Shown here: one piece after another, positions 27,889-37,588 of the stretch | Layout: each line of letters starts with the position of its first letter | How positions within the stretch are numbered: position 1 is the first letter of the stretch | Source: JAFAHS01 sp046728175 | Lineage (GTDB): Bacteria > Desulfobacterota > Binatia > Binatales > Binataceae | Direction of reading: 5' to 3' | Length of the DNA stretch: 64,000 bases | NCBI GenBank assembly: GCA_046728175.1 | Contig: JBKPEA010000049.1 | Location: 8,597-72,596 of the forward strand | Translations under genes and position numbers: made by a program | Notes under the pieces: model-generated | Told to the model about the DNA's origin: nothing | Databases searched by the model: none | What the model saw: the letters and a program-made list of their open reading frames with translations, nothing else

Positions 27889-28007
27889 GGCAGGGCCGGC
27901 GGAGACGCACGCCACCCCGCGGTTGGACGGGGAGCAATCGGGCGAACATTGATCGGGCGCTTGGGCGGGCGGCTGGTGGCCTTAAGGGTTCAGCGGTCGG
28001 TCGAGCT

Positions 28008-28729
28008 TCAACAGACGTCATTCGCGGGGCTCGCACGCAGCAGCTCCGCCATTTTTCGGAAGTCGCCGTCCCTCTTTTTGCGCATCAACTCTGCGGCACA
28101 AACGCCCTGACTGTTTCTTAGGTCGCCCCTGGCTCCGTGGGCTATCAGCATCGGGAAGAATCGCTTGTCGCTGCCCTTCTTGAGCATGTAGTGCAGCGCG
28201 GTCATGCCCTTGCGATCCTGGTAGTTGACGTCGGCGCCAAGCCTCAAGAGTTCTTCGGCCGCCTCGAAGTGGCTCACTTGATCGCACCCAGGAACGGAGA
28301 CTCGTTCTCCGCGAGATCGTCCACCGAAGAATCGTTCACGTCAGCGCCATAGCGCACGAGCAACCGGATCGCCGGAATGTCGCGATTGAACGCAGCTGCC
28401 CACAAGCAATAGTTCGGGTTCGAACCCCGGTTGAGCAGGGACTCGGCCAGTGGCAGGTTTCTGCCCCGTGCAATCGCGAACCACAACGGCGTTGCTTTCC
28501 ACTTTCCCTCCGTGAAGGCTTCCTGATTGATCGAGAGTCCGCTGTCCACGAGCACTTCGGCAGTCCTGATACTGTCGGCCGCCTTGCGTTGGTCAGCACC
28601 GAGGTCCACGCCGCAACAAAGATGAAGCCAATTGCGTCCCTTTGGGTCGCGATACGCGAGCAGTTCGGCGTTCTCCTCGAGCGCTCGCGCAGCTCCGTCC
28701 CAGTCCATCGACCTGACCATCACAAGCAT
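28008..28729 (-). pseudogene. Ankyrin-repeat protein, split by a one-base frameshift
   Basis: The first part starts at ATG 28729 (MLVMVRSMDWDGAARALEEN) and contains ankyrin-like units: GRNWLHLCCGVDLG, TPLWFAIARGRNLPLAESLL, NPNYCLWAAAFNRDIPAIRL and YGADVNDSSVDDLAENESPF. It stops at 28274 after LGAIK. The second part restarts in another frame with SHFEAAEELLRLGADVNYQD and MTALHYMLKKG, then ends LLRASPANDVC. Adding one base at the junction would restore one protein of about 239 residues. The alternative is two overlapping genes, since the junction reads gtga and could allow coupled restart at GTG 28277. Ankyrin repeats bind partner proteins. Confidence 0.7.
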
Positions 28730-28782
28730 TTTCGTTCTCGAAACCAAGCTCTTTCCCGACTGCGAGGGTCCGGACCGCGAGG

Positions 28783-29820
28783 CTAACGCTCGACGGGCAG
28801 GCCCGCTTCGTGCCATTCGAGCATTCCGCCTTTGAGATTGCTCACATGATCGAATCCAAGAGCGGTCAAGATGGCGGCGGCGGTGCTGCTTCGCACGCCG
28901 GCCCGACATACCACCACGATCTCGCCATTTTTCATCTCTTCCAACGTGCCAGCTTGCTGCGGCAAGGCCTTGAGGGGAATAAGCCGGCTGCCGTGAATGT
29001 GTCCCAGCTCGCCGCCATACTCGTCTTCTTCGCGCACATCCAGCACCAGCGGCGGATTGCCACTTTCAATGCGCGCCTTCAATTCGGGCGCGGCGACTTG
29101 GCGAATCGCTTCGAGTTGCGCGAGCTTGGGGAACGCGACCGAATCATCATCGATGGCCGACTGGTTGGCTTGCAGCGACTCCTGGATCTTGTCGGGCAGC
29201 GCCAGACACAAATCGTTCATGATGCGGATGTATTCAGCGCGGGAATGGCCGGCGAGGCGCGGATTGGAAGTTTTCTCTTTGCCAATTGTGGAAGATTGAT
29301 TGCCGCGATAGTCGTGCGCTGGAAAAACCAGCGTGCTATCCGGCAGAGTGAACAGTGCGCCAGTAATGGCGTCGTATTGCTGGCCCGCATCGCCTCCGGC
29401 GAAATCCGCACGCCCAGTGCCGCCGATGAGCAGCGTATCGCCGGTAAAAACGCGTCCTTCCACGTAAATGCTGATTCCGTCGGGCGTGTGCCCGGGCGTG
29501 TGTAAGATCTTGAGGTGCAGGTCGCCGACTTCCAGGACATCTCCATGGGAGACGTGGACGTCGACATGTGGCGCGGGCGCATGCCGCTCCATCACGATCT
29601 TCGCCCCCGCAAGCCACGCCACGTCCCAGGTCCCGGTCAGGTGGTCGGCGTGGGTGTGGGTGTCGATGACGTAGTCAAGCCTGACTCCGTGATAGGCTGC
29701 CGCGGCCAGGTAGCGCGCCGCGTTCTCGCGCAGTGGATCGATCAGCACGCCACGTCGCGTGCGCTCGCATCCGAGCAAATACGTTTTGCACTTCCCACGA
29801 TTGAGTTCACGAAACAGCAC
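28783..29820 (-). CDS. Metallo-beta-lactamase-fold persulfide dioxygenase fused to rhodanese
   Basis: A 345-residue two-domain enzyme. Residues 1-230 form an ETHE1-like domain with the metal motif THTHADH (54-60), the later ligand His in LHTPGHTPDG, FTGDTLLIGGTGRADF, and the C-terminal His in VFPAHDY. Residues about 240-345 are a rhodanese with the active Cys in VVVCRAGVRSST and LDVREEDEY ahead of it. Such fusions oxidise glutathione persulfide and move sulfane sulfur, detoxifying sulfide. The family and domain order are common in proteobacteria. Confidence 0.93.
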   Translation of the reverse strand: MLFRELNRGKCKTYLLGCERTRRGVLIDPLRENAARYLAAAAYHGVRLDYVIDTHTHADHLTGTWDVAWLAGAKIVMERHAPAPHVDVHVSHGDVLEVGDLHLKILHTPGHTPDGISIYVEGRVFTGDTLLIGGTGRADFAGGDAGQQYDAITGALFTLPDSTLVFPAHDYRGNQSSTIGKEKTSNPRLAGHSRAEYIRIMNDLCLALPDKIQESLQANQSAIDDDSVAFPKLAQLEAIRQVAAPELKARIESGNPPLVLDVREEDEYGGELGHIHGSRLIPLKALPQQAGTLEEMKNGEIVVVCRAGVRSSTAAAILTALGFDHVSNLKGGMLEWHEAGLPVER

Positions 29821-30210
29821 GACCCGCTCCTAAATGGTGAAATAGCTAGGAGAGTATTAGTAACACAGACGAAAGGTAAGCGCGCAGATGCGCGGGCTTT
29901 TTCGATCGGATAGTGCCCGGGAAACCATCTTTCGCCAGGCGGTCGGTGCCGAGTACGGGAGATGAGTCGGAAGGCAAAAAAAGGAAGAGCGACGAGCATC
30001 TGTCTGGAGCAAGGCTTCGTGCTTTAGAGACGTCCTCGGATATTCGGCTGTCTTTTGGCAGTTTTGTTGTATTAAACAAATTTACACAAAAACGCGGTTT
30101 TCTGCGATCGTGCCTGTTGCTGGTGACGAGAGCGAGCAGCAACGGATCTGCCGCCGCAAGGGAGTGCGATCCTAGTCCTGAGTCACCTGCGTGCCTAAAG
30201 GGAGGCGCAC
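29821..30210. other. Intergenic stretch
   Basis: Contains the presumed promoter of the sulfur enzyme gene on the left and of the thaumatin-like gene on the right. No supported gene. Confidence 0.4.
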
Positions 30211-31960
30211 ATGAGGCATCGGCGATTTGCACCCCTGCTGGGTTTTCTTCCAGCAGTCTTGTTGCTCGCAATGACGCGTGTAACGGCAGTTCGAATTCGG
30301 GCGCTCCCGCGCCGACCGCCACTTACACGGCGACCGCGACTTCGACCGCAACTGCACCACCTCGACCAGTACCGCACCACCAACCCCAACCTCGACGCCA
30401 ACCGCCAGTGGCGGCGTGCACGTCCGGAACGCAGCGCGAACTCGATGTGACCAACAACAGCAGTCAACCCGTCTGGGTCTCCGGTGGGGGCGGAGCGCTG
30501 CGCTCTATCTGAGTCGTGAGCAGCACGGAGAGTTGCCTGACGGACTATTCCAACAGTAGTACGGACGCGTGCCTGTGAGGCACGGCCAGCGGGACCCTCG
30601 CTTGCCCGGGAACTTTGTCTCCGTCTCCGGACGGCAAACATTGCCAGTGCACGAGCAGTTCCCAATGTGGAGCGGGTGCCGATTGTAATACCGCCACCAA
30701 CCTTTGCTTCTATACGCTTCCCACTCCGACCTCATTCAGCGGCTTTACTCCACCCGGTCCGTGGAACTGGGAACTGCCTGCGGCAGGAGAAGACACCGTC
30801 ATCTTTTGTCTTCCAGAGGGTACCGTCACGTTCGATGGTCAGCAGGTGTCCTCTGCGGTGTGGTGGAGCGGCGGAGTTGGTGCGCGTACTGGATGCCATG
30901 CTGACGGAACCAACTGCCTGACCGGAGACTGCAACACTAATCCCTTGGTTCCCAATCAAGATTGCCCCATAGGAGTTGGCGGACAGCGACCTGCGACGAT
31001 CGCCGAGTTTACCCTGCAGACCCAGGCCACCGACTTTTACGACATTATGGACATCAACGGTGCCAACATCGGCGAACAGATGGGGCCGTTACCGACCTCC
31101 ACCCAGACTCCGGGCGCGGTTCCAACCTTCTACTGGTGTTCGACGCCCGGTGGTGGGAACTGCAAGTTTGACTACGGCACCTTTACCGGGCACGTTCCGC
31201 TCGCCCAGCCCATTGACGGTATGCCTCTGCTGCTGATCGCGAAGGGATGCACCCAAGGTCCCACACCGGCTGTAGGTTATCCGCTGGGCTTCCAGTGCGA
31301 CGGTACCCCGGCGCTACCAATGGCGTGTGCTTCATGCAATGCACCAGCAGCTCGCAGTGTTCCCTCACCCAGCAGTGCGTCATGGCTTCGAACGGTAATT
31401 CTTATTGCCAATGCAGCAAGCAAAGCGATTGCCCGGCGGGTGAGTTTTGCGGCAGTCAGTTCAGTTCATTCCGGGGGTGGGCATTTTCAACAGCAATGCG
31501 GAAGTTTTGAAGGCTGGTGGTCTGCCGATGACTTTTGCGGGAACCCCGACAACATCATCGGGAACCCCAGCAATCCGGTGCTTAACTGCGGAGCCACTGC
31601 AACCGACGGAGACGGTGGAACTCAATCTCTCTCCGTTGTTTGATGCACGGGCACCAATGCGACTTCCTGCTACCAACCCGCGGCTACCGGCGGTTGCTGT
31701 GGGTGCGCGACCTCGTCCGCGAATGACCTTTTCGCGGTCTGGCCGGACGGAGACCACTCTGACTTGCGCGAGGAACAATCCGACCTGGGCCGCGGACACT
31801 CAGCCGTGGCTGGCCAGCTTTGAAGCAGGCTTGCCCATCCGCCTATAGCTATCCGTTCGATGGTGCCACCAGCACCTTCCAGTGCCAGGCTCAAGGCTCC
31901 CCGAATCTTCTCGGTTACTCTATCGGGTTCACGGATTTGCCGAAGCCAACATCCGAGTAG
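30211..31960 (+). pseudogene. Secreted thaumatin-like protein, decayed
   Basis: A signal sequence begins MRHRRFAPLLGFLPAVLLLA; a frameshift leads to a Thr/Ala/Pro-rich linker (APAPTATYTATATSTATAP) and the thaumatin start RELDVTNNSSQPVWVSGGGG. The middle frame has the family signature: NCLTGDC, GGQRPATIAEFTL and DFYDIMDINGANI, the equivalents of the plant NxxTGDC, PATLAEFTL and DFYDVSLVDG segments. Further on come CATSSANDLFAVW, NPTWAADTQPWLASF, then ACPSAYSYPFDGATSTFQC and YSIGFTDLPKP before the final stop. Two Cys-rich inserts (CTSSSQCG; CTSSSQCSLTQQC) interrupt the domain. At least two in-frame TGAs (one at 30510) and about four frameshifts break it. Thaumatin-like proteins bind or cleave beta-glucans. 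Confidence 0.75.
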
Positions 31961-32104
31961 AGGAAATCCACACCGGACTGGCCTCGCGCTTCACATTCGG
32001 GCGCCTTGACGCGAGGGGGGTTCCTTTTTTGTCCAATCGCGCTCGCGCTTCAGCTAGAATTGGGGTACCGGATGCCCGAATCGGGTGTTGGTTTCTGTGT
32101 GGCT

Positions 32105-32911
32105 ATGAAAACCGAACGCTCGAAAATCGGTGGCCTCGGTCGCCCGCCGACCTCCAAATCAAGGTCCAGGACGGCGAGCCACCGCCCACCGCTCACCCTC
32201 GTTCCGAAGCGCCCGCGGCAAAAGCGGCGCCGCTTCTCGCGCCGCACCGCTCTGATTCTTTACGTCGCCCTGCTTGGCGCGGCCGCGATCGTGATCGCGC
32301 TCCTCTACGCCGCGGCTCCGGTACATGCCGACCATCCGCCCCCGAACCTCGGTCCGATGAGTACAGTTAAGGGCGTGATGGATCAGACCATCGCGGTATT
32401 CAAGGAAAAGGACATCGCCGCCACCGACCGCCGTGCCAAACTCCGTACCATCGCGGAAGCGCATTTCGATTTCAGCGGCATGGCGCGTTCGACCGTCGGA
32501 TATCACTGGCGCACCCTGACCGACGATCAACGCAAGGAGTTCGTCCCGCTCTTCACCGCCTTTATCGAGGACGTTGCGCTCACCCAAATCGAGCAATATT
32601 CGGTCGAAAGGGTACAGCACGACATCCAGTCCTCCGTCATCGTATTCGACCGCGAGCACGTCGATGGCGATCATGCCGAGGTCTTCAGCACTGTCACCCT
32701 CAAGAGCCGGCCGGAACCTCTTCAGGTCAGCTATCTTATGAAGGACGTCGATGGGGACTGGAAAATCTATGACATCGACGTCGACGCGATCAGCGTGATC
32801 GCGAATTACCGCAATCAGTTCAATCGCGTCCTCAATGACCAAGGCTATGACCGGCTCGCCGGCCTGCTACGCCAGAAATCCCAGCAGCTTGGCAACTCCC
32901 TGGCCAATTAG
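32105..32911 (+). CDS. MlaC / Ttg2D-family phospholipid-binding protein
   Basis: A roughly 268-residue protein. A basic N-terminal region and one membrane anchor or uncleaved signal (TALILYVALLGAAAIVIALL, about 50-70) precede a periplasmic MlaC-like domain: TIAEAHFDFSGMARSTVG, VPLFTAFIEDVALTQIEQYS, STVTLKSRPEPLQVSYLMKD, WKIYDIDVDAISVIANYRNQ and LGNSLAN at the end. MlaC carries phospholipid between outer and inner membrane for the Mla ABC system, but the other Mla genes are not here. The start is uncertain; ATG 32105 leaves a long charged N-terminus (SKSRSRTASH). Confidence 0.85.
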   Translation: MKTERSKIGGLGRPPTSKSRSRTASHRPPLTLVPKRPRQKRRRFSRRTALILYVALLGAAAIVIALLYAAAPVHADHPPPNLGPMSTVKGVMDQTIAVFKEKDIAATDRRAKLRTIAEAHFDFSGMARSTVGYHWRTLTDDQRKEFVPLFTAFIEDVALTQIEQYSVERVQHDIQSSVIVFDREHVDGDHAEVFSTVTLKSRPEPLQVSYLMKDVDGDWKIYDIDVDAISVIANYRNQFNRVLNDQGYDRLAGLLRQKSQQLGNSLAN

Positions 32912-33143
32912 GTCGGCCATTAGGTCGCCGTGCCGGTAGCGTGACTCTGAACGAAGCGAAGAGCCTCGTACGATTCTGCGATTGATCTGGGACCTTGCGC
33001 AGCCGGCCGACTCACGGAACGCAGTCGTACGCGGTCCGAGAACTTGGCGACTCATTTTCGCTGGGCCGATGATGAAAGTCGTGTTGGCTGGCTGATGCGA
33101 CTTGCAAAGGAACGGGTAAGTCAGGACACTAGCCCGCGAATCA

Positions 33144-33680
33144 ATGATTCTGAAGGTCGCACGACTCGGATTTCCCTCCTTGCGAACCGCCGCTCAACCG
33201 GTGGCAGTCGACCGCATCAAAAGCCCCGAGTTCCAGCGACTGATCGACGACATGGTCGAAACCATGTACGAGTATGACGGGGTTGGACTTGCTGCTCCGC
33301 AGGTCCATCTGCCCATTCAGTTGGCCGTCCTTGAGGTCCGGAACCATCCTCGTTACCCGGAGATGCCGCCGGTCCCTCTGACCGTGCTGATAAATCCTGA
33401 GGTCTCGATCCTCGATCGCAGCACGGTCGACGAATTCGAAGGATGTCTCAGTATCCCCGAGCTGCGGGGATTGGTCCCGCGCTTCAAGGAGCTGCGCGTT
33501 AAAGCGCTTGGCCGCAACGGGGAGCCGCTGGACTATACCGCGCACGATTTTCACGCCCGCGTTATCCAGCATGAAACCGACCATCTGCAGGGCGAGGTTT
33601 TCCTGGACCGCATGCCGAACCTGCGTCAGCTCGGTTTTCTGGACGAATGGCAGCGTTTCCTGCTGCCAAAAAAAGACTAA
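33144..33680 (+). CDS. def: Peptide deformylase
   Basis: A 178-residue metallohydrolase removing the N-formyl group from nascent proteins. The three diagnostic motifs are present: GVGLAAPQ (46-53), EGCLSIPE with the metal-ligand Cys101, and HETDHLQG with His143, Glu144 and His147. Length is normal. It is not linked to fmt here, which it often is. The ATG starts MILKVARLGFPSL, an ordinary beginning for the family. Confidence 0.96.
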   Translation: MILKVARLGFPSLRTAAQPVAVDRIKSPEFQRLIDDMVETMYEYDGVGLAAPQVHLPIQLAVLEVRNHPRYPEMPPVPLTVLINPEVSILDRSTVDEFEGCLSIPELRGLVPRFKELRVKALGRNGEPLDYTAHDFHARVIQHETDHLQGEVFLDRMPNLRQLGFLDEWQRFLLPKKD

Positions 33681-33745
33681 CGACGGAATGAATTGATGAG
33701 AGGCTGCGTAGCAGATGTGCGTGGAGCAGCAGCCCATGATTTCGC

Positions 33746-34048
33746 TCACTTCGGCGGGTTCAATTCCAGTTCGATATTTGTGGGCAGCTTTCCGGTCGCT
33801 TTCACGCTCGCGATCGCTTTGAGAAGCTGGTCGTTCTGGGCGGCGAGATTCTGTTCCTCACTCTGCACTTTGGACAATTCAGCTTTAAGCCGGGTATTTT
33901 CGTCACTGAGCTGCGAAAGCTCTTTATTCATCCCCACAATCTGCTCTTGGAGCGCCTCTTGCCGCGCGTTGTTCACCCTGGACCAGATGAAGAACACGAT
34001 CGCCGCGATGATGAGGACGACCAAAGCGCCTGCCAGAAATTTGCCCAT
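33746..34048 (-). CDS. Small membrane-anchored coiled-coil protein
   Basis: A 100-residue protein with an N-terminal membrane span (FLAGALVVLIIAAIVFFIW) followed by a charged heptad-like region (EALQEQIVGMNKELSQLSDE; AELSKVQSEEQNLAAQNDQL) and a short tail ending ELELNPPK. It may anchor in the inner membrane as a scaffold or regulator; no family is recognised. It runs opposite to the deformylase and ABC genes. Confidence 0.7.
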   Translation of the reverse strand: MGKFLAGALVVLIIAAIVFFIWSRVNNARQEALQEQIVGMNKELSQLSDENTRLKAELSKVQSEEQNLAAQNDQLLKAIASVKATGKLPTNIELELNPPK

Positions 34049-34309
34049 CGTGGTCTCCGCTCTTTATCGAGGATAGTCGTCCCCGCCTGCCACTTGAAGC
34101 CCGATATCCGCGGCTGCGGCTCGCCCGCTGGCCCAATTGCGCTATCATGAATGCGAATTGACTTCGTTTGCCTCGGCTTTTTAGAATGCACGGATACGTT
34201 CGGCGTTCCGGCCACGGCGCTGCTCCAGGGGGAATCTGCCGACCACGATCCGTTAGCTTGCAGCGGCAGTGCCGCAGCGCAATCACGCTGGGCAAGCTGA
34301 AGAGTTTAA

Positions 34310-35263
34310 ATGATAGAGGTCCAAGACCTTACCAAATACTTCGGCGCGACTCGCGCAGTAAACCACGTCTCCTTCAAGGTCGAGAAGGGCGAGATCATCG
34401 GGCTTCTGGGTCCCAACGGATCCGGCAAGACCACGATCATGCGCATCCTGACCGGTTTTTTCCCCCCTACCGCTGGCCGCGCGCTCATCGGCGGGCTCGA
34501 TGTCGCCACGCAATCGCTGGAGACCCGGCGGCGCATCGGTTATCTGCCGGAAAACATGGTGCTTTATCCAGATTTGAACGTCAGCGCGCTGCTGCAGTTC
34601 GCCGCGCGGGTACGCGGCCTGGATGCCCGGACCACCCGCGACCGGATGGAGTATGCGATCAAGACCTGCGGCCTCGAGGAGGTTCGCCGTAAGCTGATTG
34701 GCAAGCTATCCAAGGGTTATCGTCAGCGCGTCGGTATCGCGCAGGCAATTCTGAGCGATCCCGAAGTGCTGATTCTGGACGAACCGACGGTCGGCCTCGA
34801 TCCCCGGCAGGTGGTCGAGATTCGCGAGCTCATCCGCTCGCTGGCGGGGCGATCCACGGTGCTGCTTTCGACCCATATTCTGCCCGAAGTGAACATGACG
34901 TGCCGCCGCGTCGTCATTATTGATCGCGGGAACGTTGTGGCGCAGGACACTCCGGAGCAGCTAACTGCAAAATTGCAGGGCAGCGAGCAGACCCAAATCA
35001 CGGTGGTCGGACCGGTGGATCAGGTTCGATCCGCCCTGACCGCTGTGCCTAACGTCCATGAGATCCAGGACCGCCCGGTCGATGCGACCCAGCCGGGCGC
35101 TTGCAGCTTCGTCGTTTTTTCGAATGGCCGCGGCGACGAGGTCCGCTCCGCGCTGGCCGCCTGCGTGGTCCAGAAGGGATGGAGTCTGCTGGAAGTAAAA
35201 CCAATGGCGCTGACGCTGGAAGATTTGTTCATGCGCCTGGTCACCAAGGAAGAAAGAGTCTAG
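34310..35263 (+). CDS. ABC transporter ATPase, GldA-like
   Basis: A 317-residue ATP-binding subunit of an ABC-2-type transporter. Walker A GPNGSGKTT (34-42), Q-loop GYLPENM (78-84), signature LSKGYRQR (133-140), Walker B VLILDEPTVGLDP (153-165) and a switch His in LSTHILPEV. About 100 extra residues at the C-terminus resemble the regulatory tail of multidrug or gliding-type ATPases. It is the first gene of a set with a permease, a GldG-like protein and a DUF4340 protein on the same strand. Confidence 0.93.
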   Translation: MIEVQDLTKYFGATRAVNHVSFKVEKGEIIGLLGPNGSGKTTIMRILTGFFPPTAGRALIGGLDVATQSLETRRRIGYLPENMVLYPDLNVSALLQFAARVRGLDARTTRDRMEYAIKTCGLEEVRRKLIGKLSKGYRQRVGIAQAILSDPEVLILDEPTVGLDPRQVVEIRELIRSLAGRSTVLLSTHILPEVNMTCRRVVIIDRGNVVAQDTPEQLTAKLQGSEQTQITVVGPVDQVRSALTAVPNVHEIQDRPVDATQPGACSFVVFSNGRGDEVRSALAACVVQKGWSLLEVKPMALTLEDLFMRLVTKEERV

Positions 35264-35339
35264 TGCCGCGCCCAATCCGCATTACGCTCGGCACCGGACC
35301 GTCGCGGCGCGCGAGCATCGCGTATCGAGGTCAATAAAC

Positions 35340-36176
35340 ATGTCAAATGGCGCAGCCACCCTGGAGGGCGCCCGCACGGCGGGCGAAGCCGGACGGGTTT
35401 CGGCTCGCGGGATGCGGGTCGGCTTTTCGCTGGGCCGGATGTTGGCCGTCACCCGCAAGGAATTGCAGTCCTACTTTGCCTTTCCGCTGGTCTATATCGT
35501 CACGGGGCTCTTCGCCTTCATGGCGGGACTGTATGCGTGGACCGATCTGGATTTTTTCGAGACCATCGCGTTCGCCAAAGACATCATCCAGAACTACTGG
35601 CAATTGCTGTTCACCGACATCCGCTTCTGCCTGCTGCTCACCCTTCCATTCCTCACGATGCGACTGTTCGCCGAGGAGCGGAAGCTCGGCACCATCGAAT
35701 TGCTCTACACCTATCCACTGCGCGATGGCGAAATCCTGGGCGGAAAGTTCCTTGCGAGCGAAGTGATCCTGCTGATGATGCTCGGCCTGACCGTGCTGTA
35801 CCCGGTTTATCTGTATTCGGTCCATCGCTTTCCGCTGTTTCCGCTGGTCTCGGGTTACCTTGGGTTGTTTCTCATCGGCTCGGCGTTCCTCGCGTTCGGC
35901 GTGTTCGTGTCTTCGCTGTGCGAGAGCCAGGTCATGGCCGGAATCGGGACGATCCTGCCGCTGCTCTTCTTCTGGGTGCTTAACTGGAATGAGACGTCAT
36001 TTCAGGGCAACTGGATTGAGGCGCTTCGCTCGGTCTCGCTGTTTGACAACTTCGGCACCTTCGGCAAAGGCGTGATCGACCTGGATCACGTGACATACTT
36101 CATTTTCTTCGTGGCATTTTTTATCTACCTGACGCTGCAATCCATGGAGGCCAGGAAATGGACCGGCCGCCGGTAG
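35340..36176 (+). CDS. ABC-2-type permease, GldF-like
   Basis: A 278-residue membrane protein with about six spans. The first follows MLAVTRKELQSYFAFPLVYI, and the segment MRLFAEERKLGTIELLYTYP with LRDGEILGGKFLASEVILLM is characteristic of ABC-2 permeases, which place this EExxxGTxE motif between the second and third spans. The last span ends YFIFFVAFFIYLTLQSME. The end overlaps the start of the GldG-like gene by 19 bases, indicating tight coupling. Confidence 0.9.
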   Translation: MSNGAATLEGARTAGEAGRVSARGMRVGFSLGRMLAVTRKELQSYFAFPLVYIVTGLFAFMAGLYAWTDLDFFETIAFAKDIIQNYWQLLFTDIRFCLLLTLPFLTMRLFAEERKLGTIELLYTYPLRDGEILGGKFLASEVILLMMLGLTVLYPVYLYSVHRFPLFPLVSGYLGLFLIGSAFLAFGVFVSSLCESQVMAGIGTILPLLFFWVLNWNETSFQGNWIEALRSVSLFDNFGTFGKGVIDLDHVTYFIFFVAFFIYLTLQSMEARKWTGRR

Positions 36177-37588
36177 AAAAGGTCCCTACCCGTGGCTCCC
36201 TGATCACGGGCTACTTGTTGCTCATCTATACCGCAGTCGCCTTCGCGGCGGTGCTGATTCTTGCCAACGCGTTTATCACCCGGCACAACGTGCGATGGGA
36301 CCTGACCCCGAACCAGCGCTACTCGTTGTCTGATTTCGACAAACGGGTCCTCAGCGGCCTGACCCACCCGGTCAAGGTGATGGCGTTTGTGCGCACCGAA
36401 GACCCGGCCTACCTCGAACTGGCGGAACTGCTGTTCCAAGCGGCCGCATTTACGCCCATGCTTCAGTACGAGGTCATCGACGTCAACAAGGCTCCCGGCC
36501 TTGCGCGACAGTATGGGGTGTCGAGTTACGGCGAGGTGGTGGTCGAGTCGCAGGGGCGCCGACGCGATTTCGACAACGCGCGTTCGGAGCTTCTGATCCC
36601 GGCGATCCTGCAGATTTCCTCGGATCAGTCCAAACACATCTATTTGACCGTAGGTCACGGCGAGCGCGACTTGTTCAACGCCGATCGCAACTCGGGCTTT
36701 TCCCAGTTTCGCGGGCTCCTCGAACAGAACAATTACCAGATAGACAATGTGTCCTTGTTCGCAGGCGGGGTACCCGACAATGCCAGGGTGCTCGTCTCGA
36801 TCGGTCCCGAGAAAGACTTCCTGCCTGAAGAGCTCGCGGAGCTCGCCAAATACCTCGCAAGAGGCGGGCACTATCTGGTGATGCTTGATCCCTACGGATC
36901 GCCGAGCCTCGCCAAATTCCTGGGCCAGTATCATCTCCAGTTCACCGATCAGGTCGTCGTCGATCCGGCCTACCGGCTCACCCAAGGGGAGATTCTGACC
37001 ACCCGTATCCCGCTCCGCTCCGACAGCAGTCCAATTACCCGTTCGATGTCCGCCGATGCGGTCATGTCGCTGGTCCGCGGAATCATCGTGAGCGGACAGC
37101 CGGGAGCTGCGGCACCGGATGGTTTACAGCTGGTCTCGGCCGAAGACCTGCTGCGCTCTTCGCATGAAAGCTGGGCATCAGGTGACCCCAAGGCGTTAAC
37201 TACCGGTATCACCGAGTACCAGAGCGGTCGTGACACCAAGGGGCCTATCACGGTCGGCGCCGAAGTTGCCCTGGCACCGGCGACCAATCCCCATATTCCG
37301 CTGCAGCAGATGACGCGGATTGTCGGTTTCGGCAGCTCCGCGTTTGCGGCGAACCAGTTTATCGAGATGCTCGGGAACCGGGATCTTGCGGTGAGTGCGA
37401 TCAACTCCCTGGCCGGCGATGAGGTCCTGATCGCGAGCCGCGAGCGACTGAACCGGGGCGAGACCGCGGGCTTCTTTGTGACTGCGGGACAATCGCATCT
37501 CCTGCGCGATTTGGGCGCCGGTCTAGAGACCATCATCCTGTTTGGGATTGCAACCCTGGTTTTCGTGCGCAGGAGGTTCTTCGTGTGA
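36158..37588 (+). CDS. GldG-like auxiliary ABC transport protein
   Basis: A 476-residue protein with an N-terminal span (YLLLIYTAVAFAAVLILAN), a large extracytoplasmic region and a C-terminal span (GLETIILFGIATLVFVRRR). The stretch NQRYSLSDFDKRVLSGL, VKVMAFVRTEDPAYLELA and YEVIDVNKAPGLARQYGVSS is the GldG / IFT52-type domain; LVMLDPYGSPSLAKFL and FGSSAFAANQFIEMLGNRDL belong to the same family. Family members accompany ABC-2 permeases of the gliding type in Bacteroidetes and many delta-proteobacteria-like phyla; the cargo is not established outside gliding. Confidence 0.88.
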   Translation: MDRPPVEKVPTRGSLITGYLLLIYTAVAFAAVLILANAFITRHNVRWDLTPNQRYSLSDFDKRVLSGLTHPVKVMAFVRTEDPAYLELAELLFQAAAFTPMLQYEVIDVNKAPGLARQYGVSSYGEVVVESQGRRRDFDNARSELLIPAILQISSDQSKHIYLTVGHGERDLFNADRNSGFSQFRGLLEQNNYQIDNVSLFAGGVPDNARVLVSIGPEKDFLPEELAELAKYLARGGHYLVMLDPYGSPSLAKFLGQYHLQFTDQVVVDPAYRLTQGEILTTRIPLRSDSSPITRSMSADAVMSLVRGIIVSGQPGAAAPDGLQLVSAEDLLRSSHESWASGDPKALTTGITEYQSGRDTKGPITVGAEVALAPATNPHIPLQQMTRIVGFGSSAFAANQFIEMLGNRDLAVSAINSLAGDEVLIASRERLNRGETAGFFVTAGQSHLLRDLGAGLETIILFGIATLVFVRRRFFV

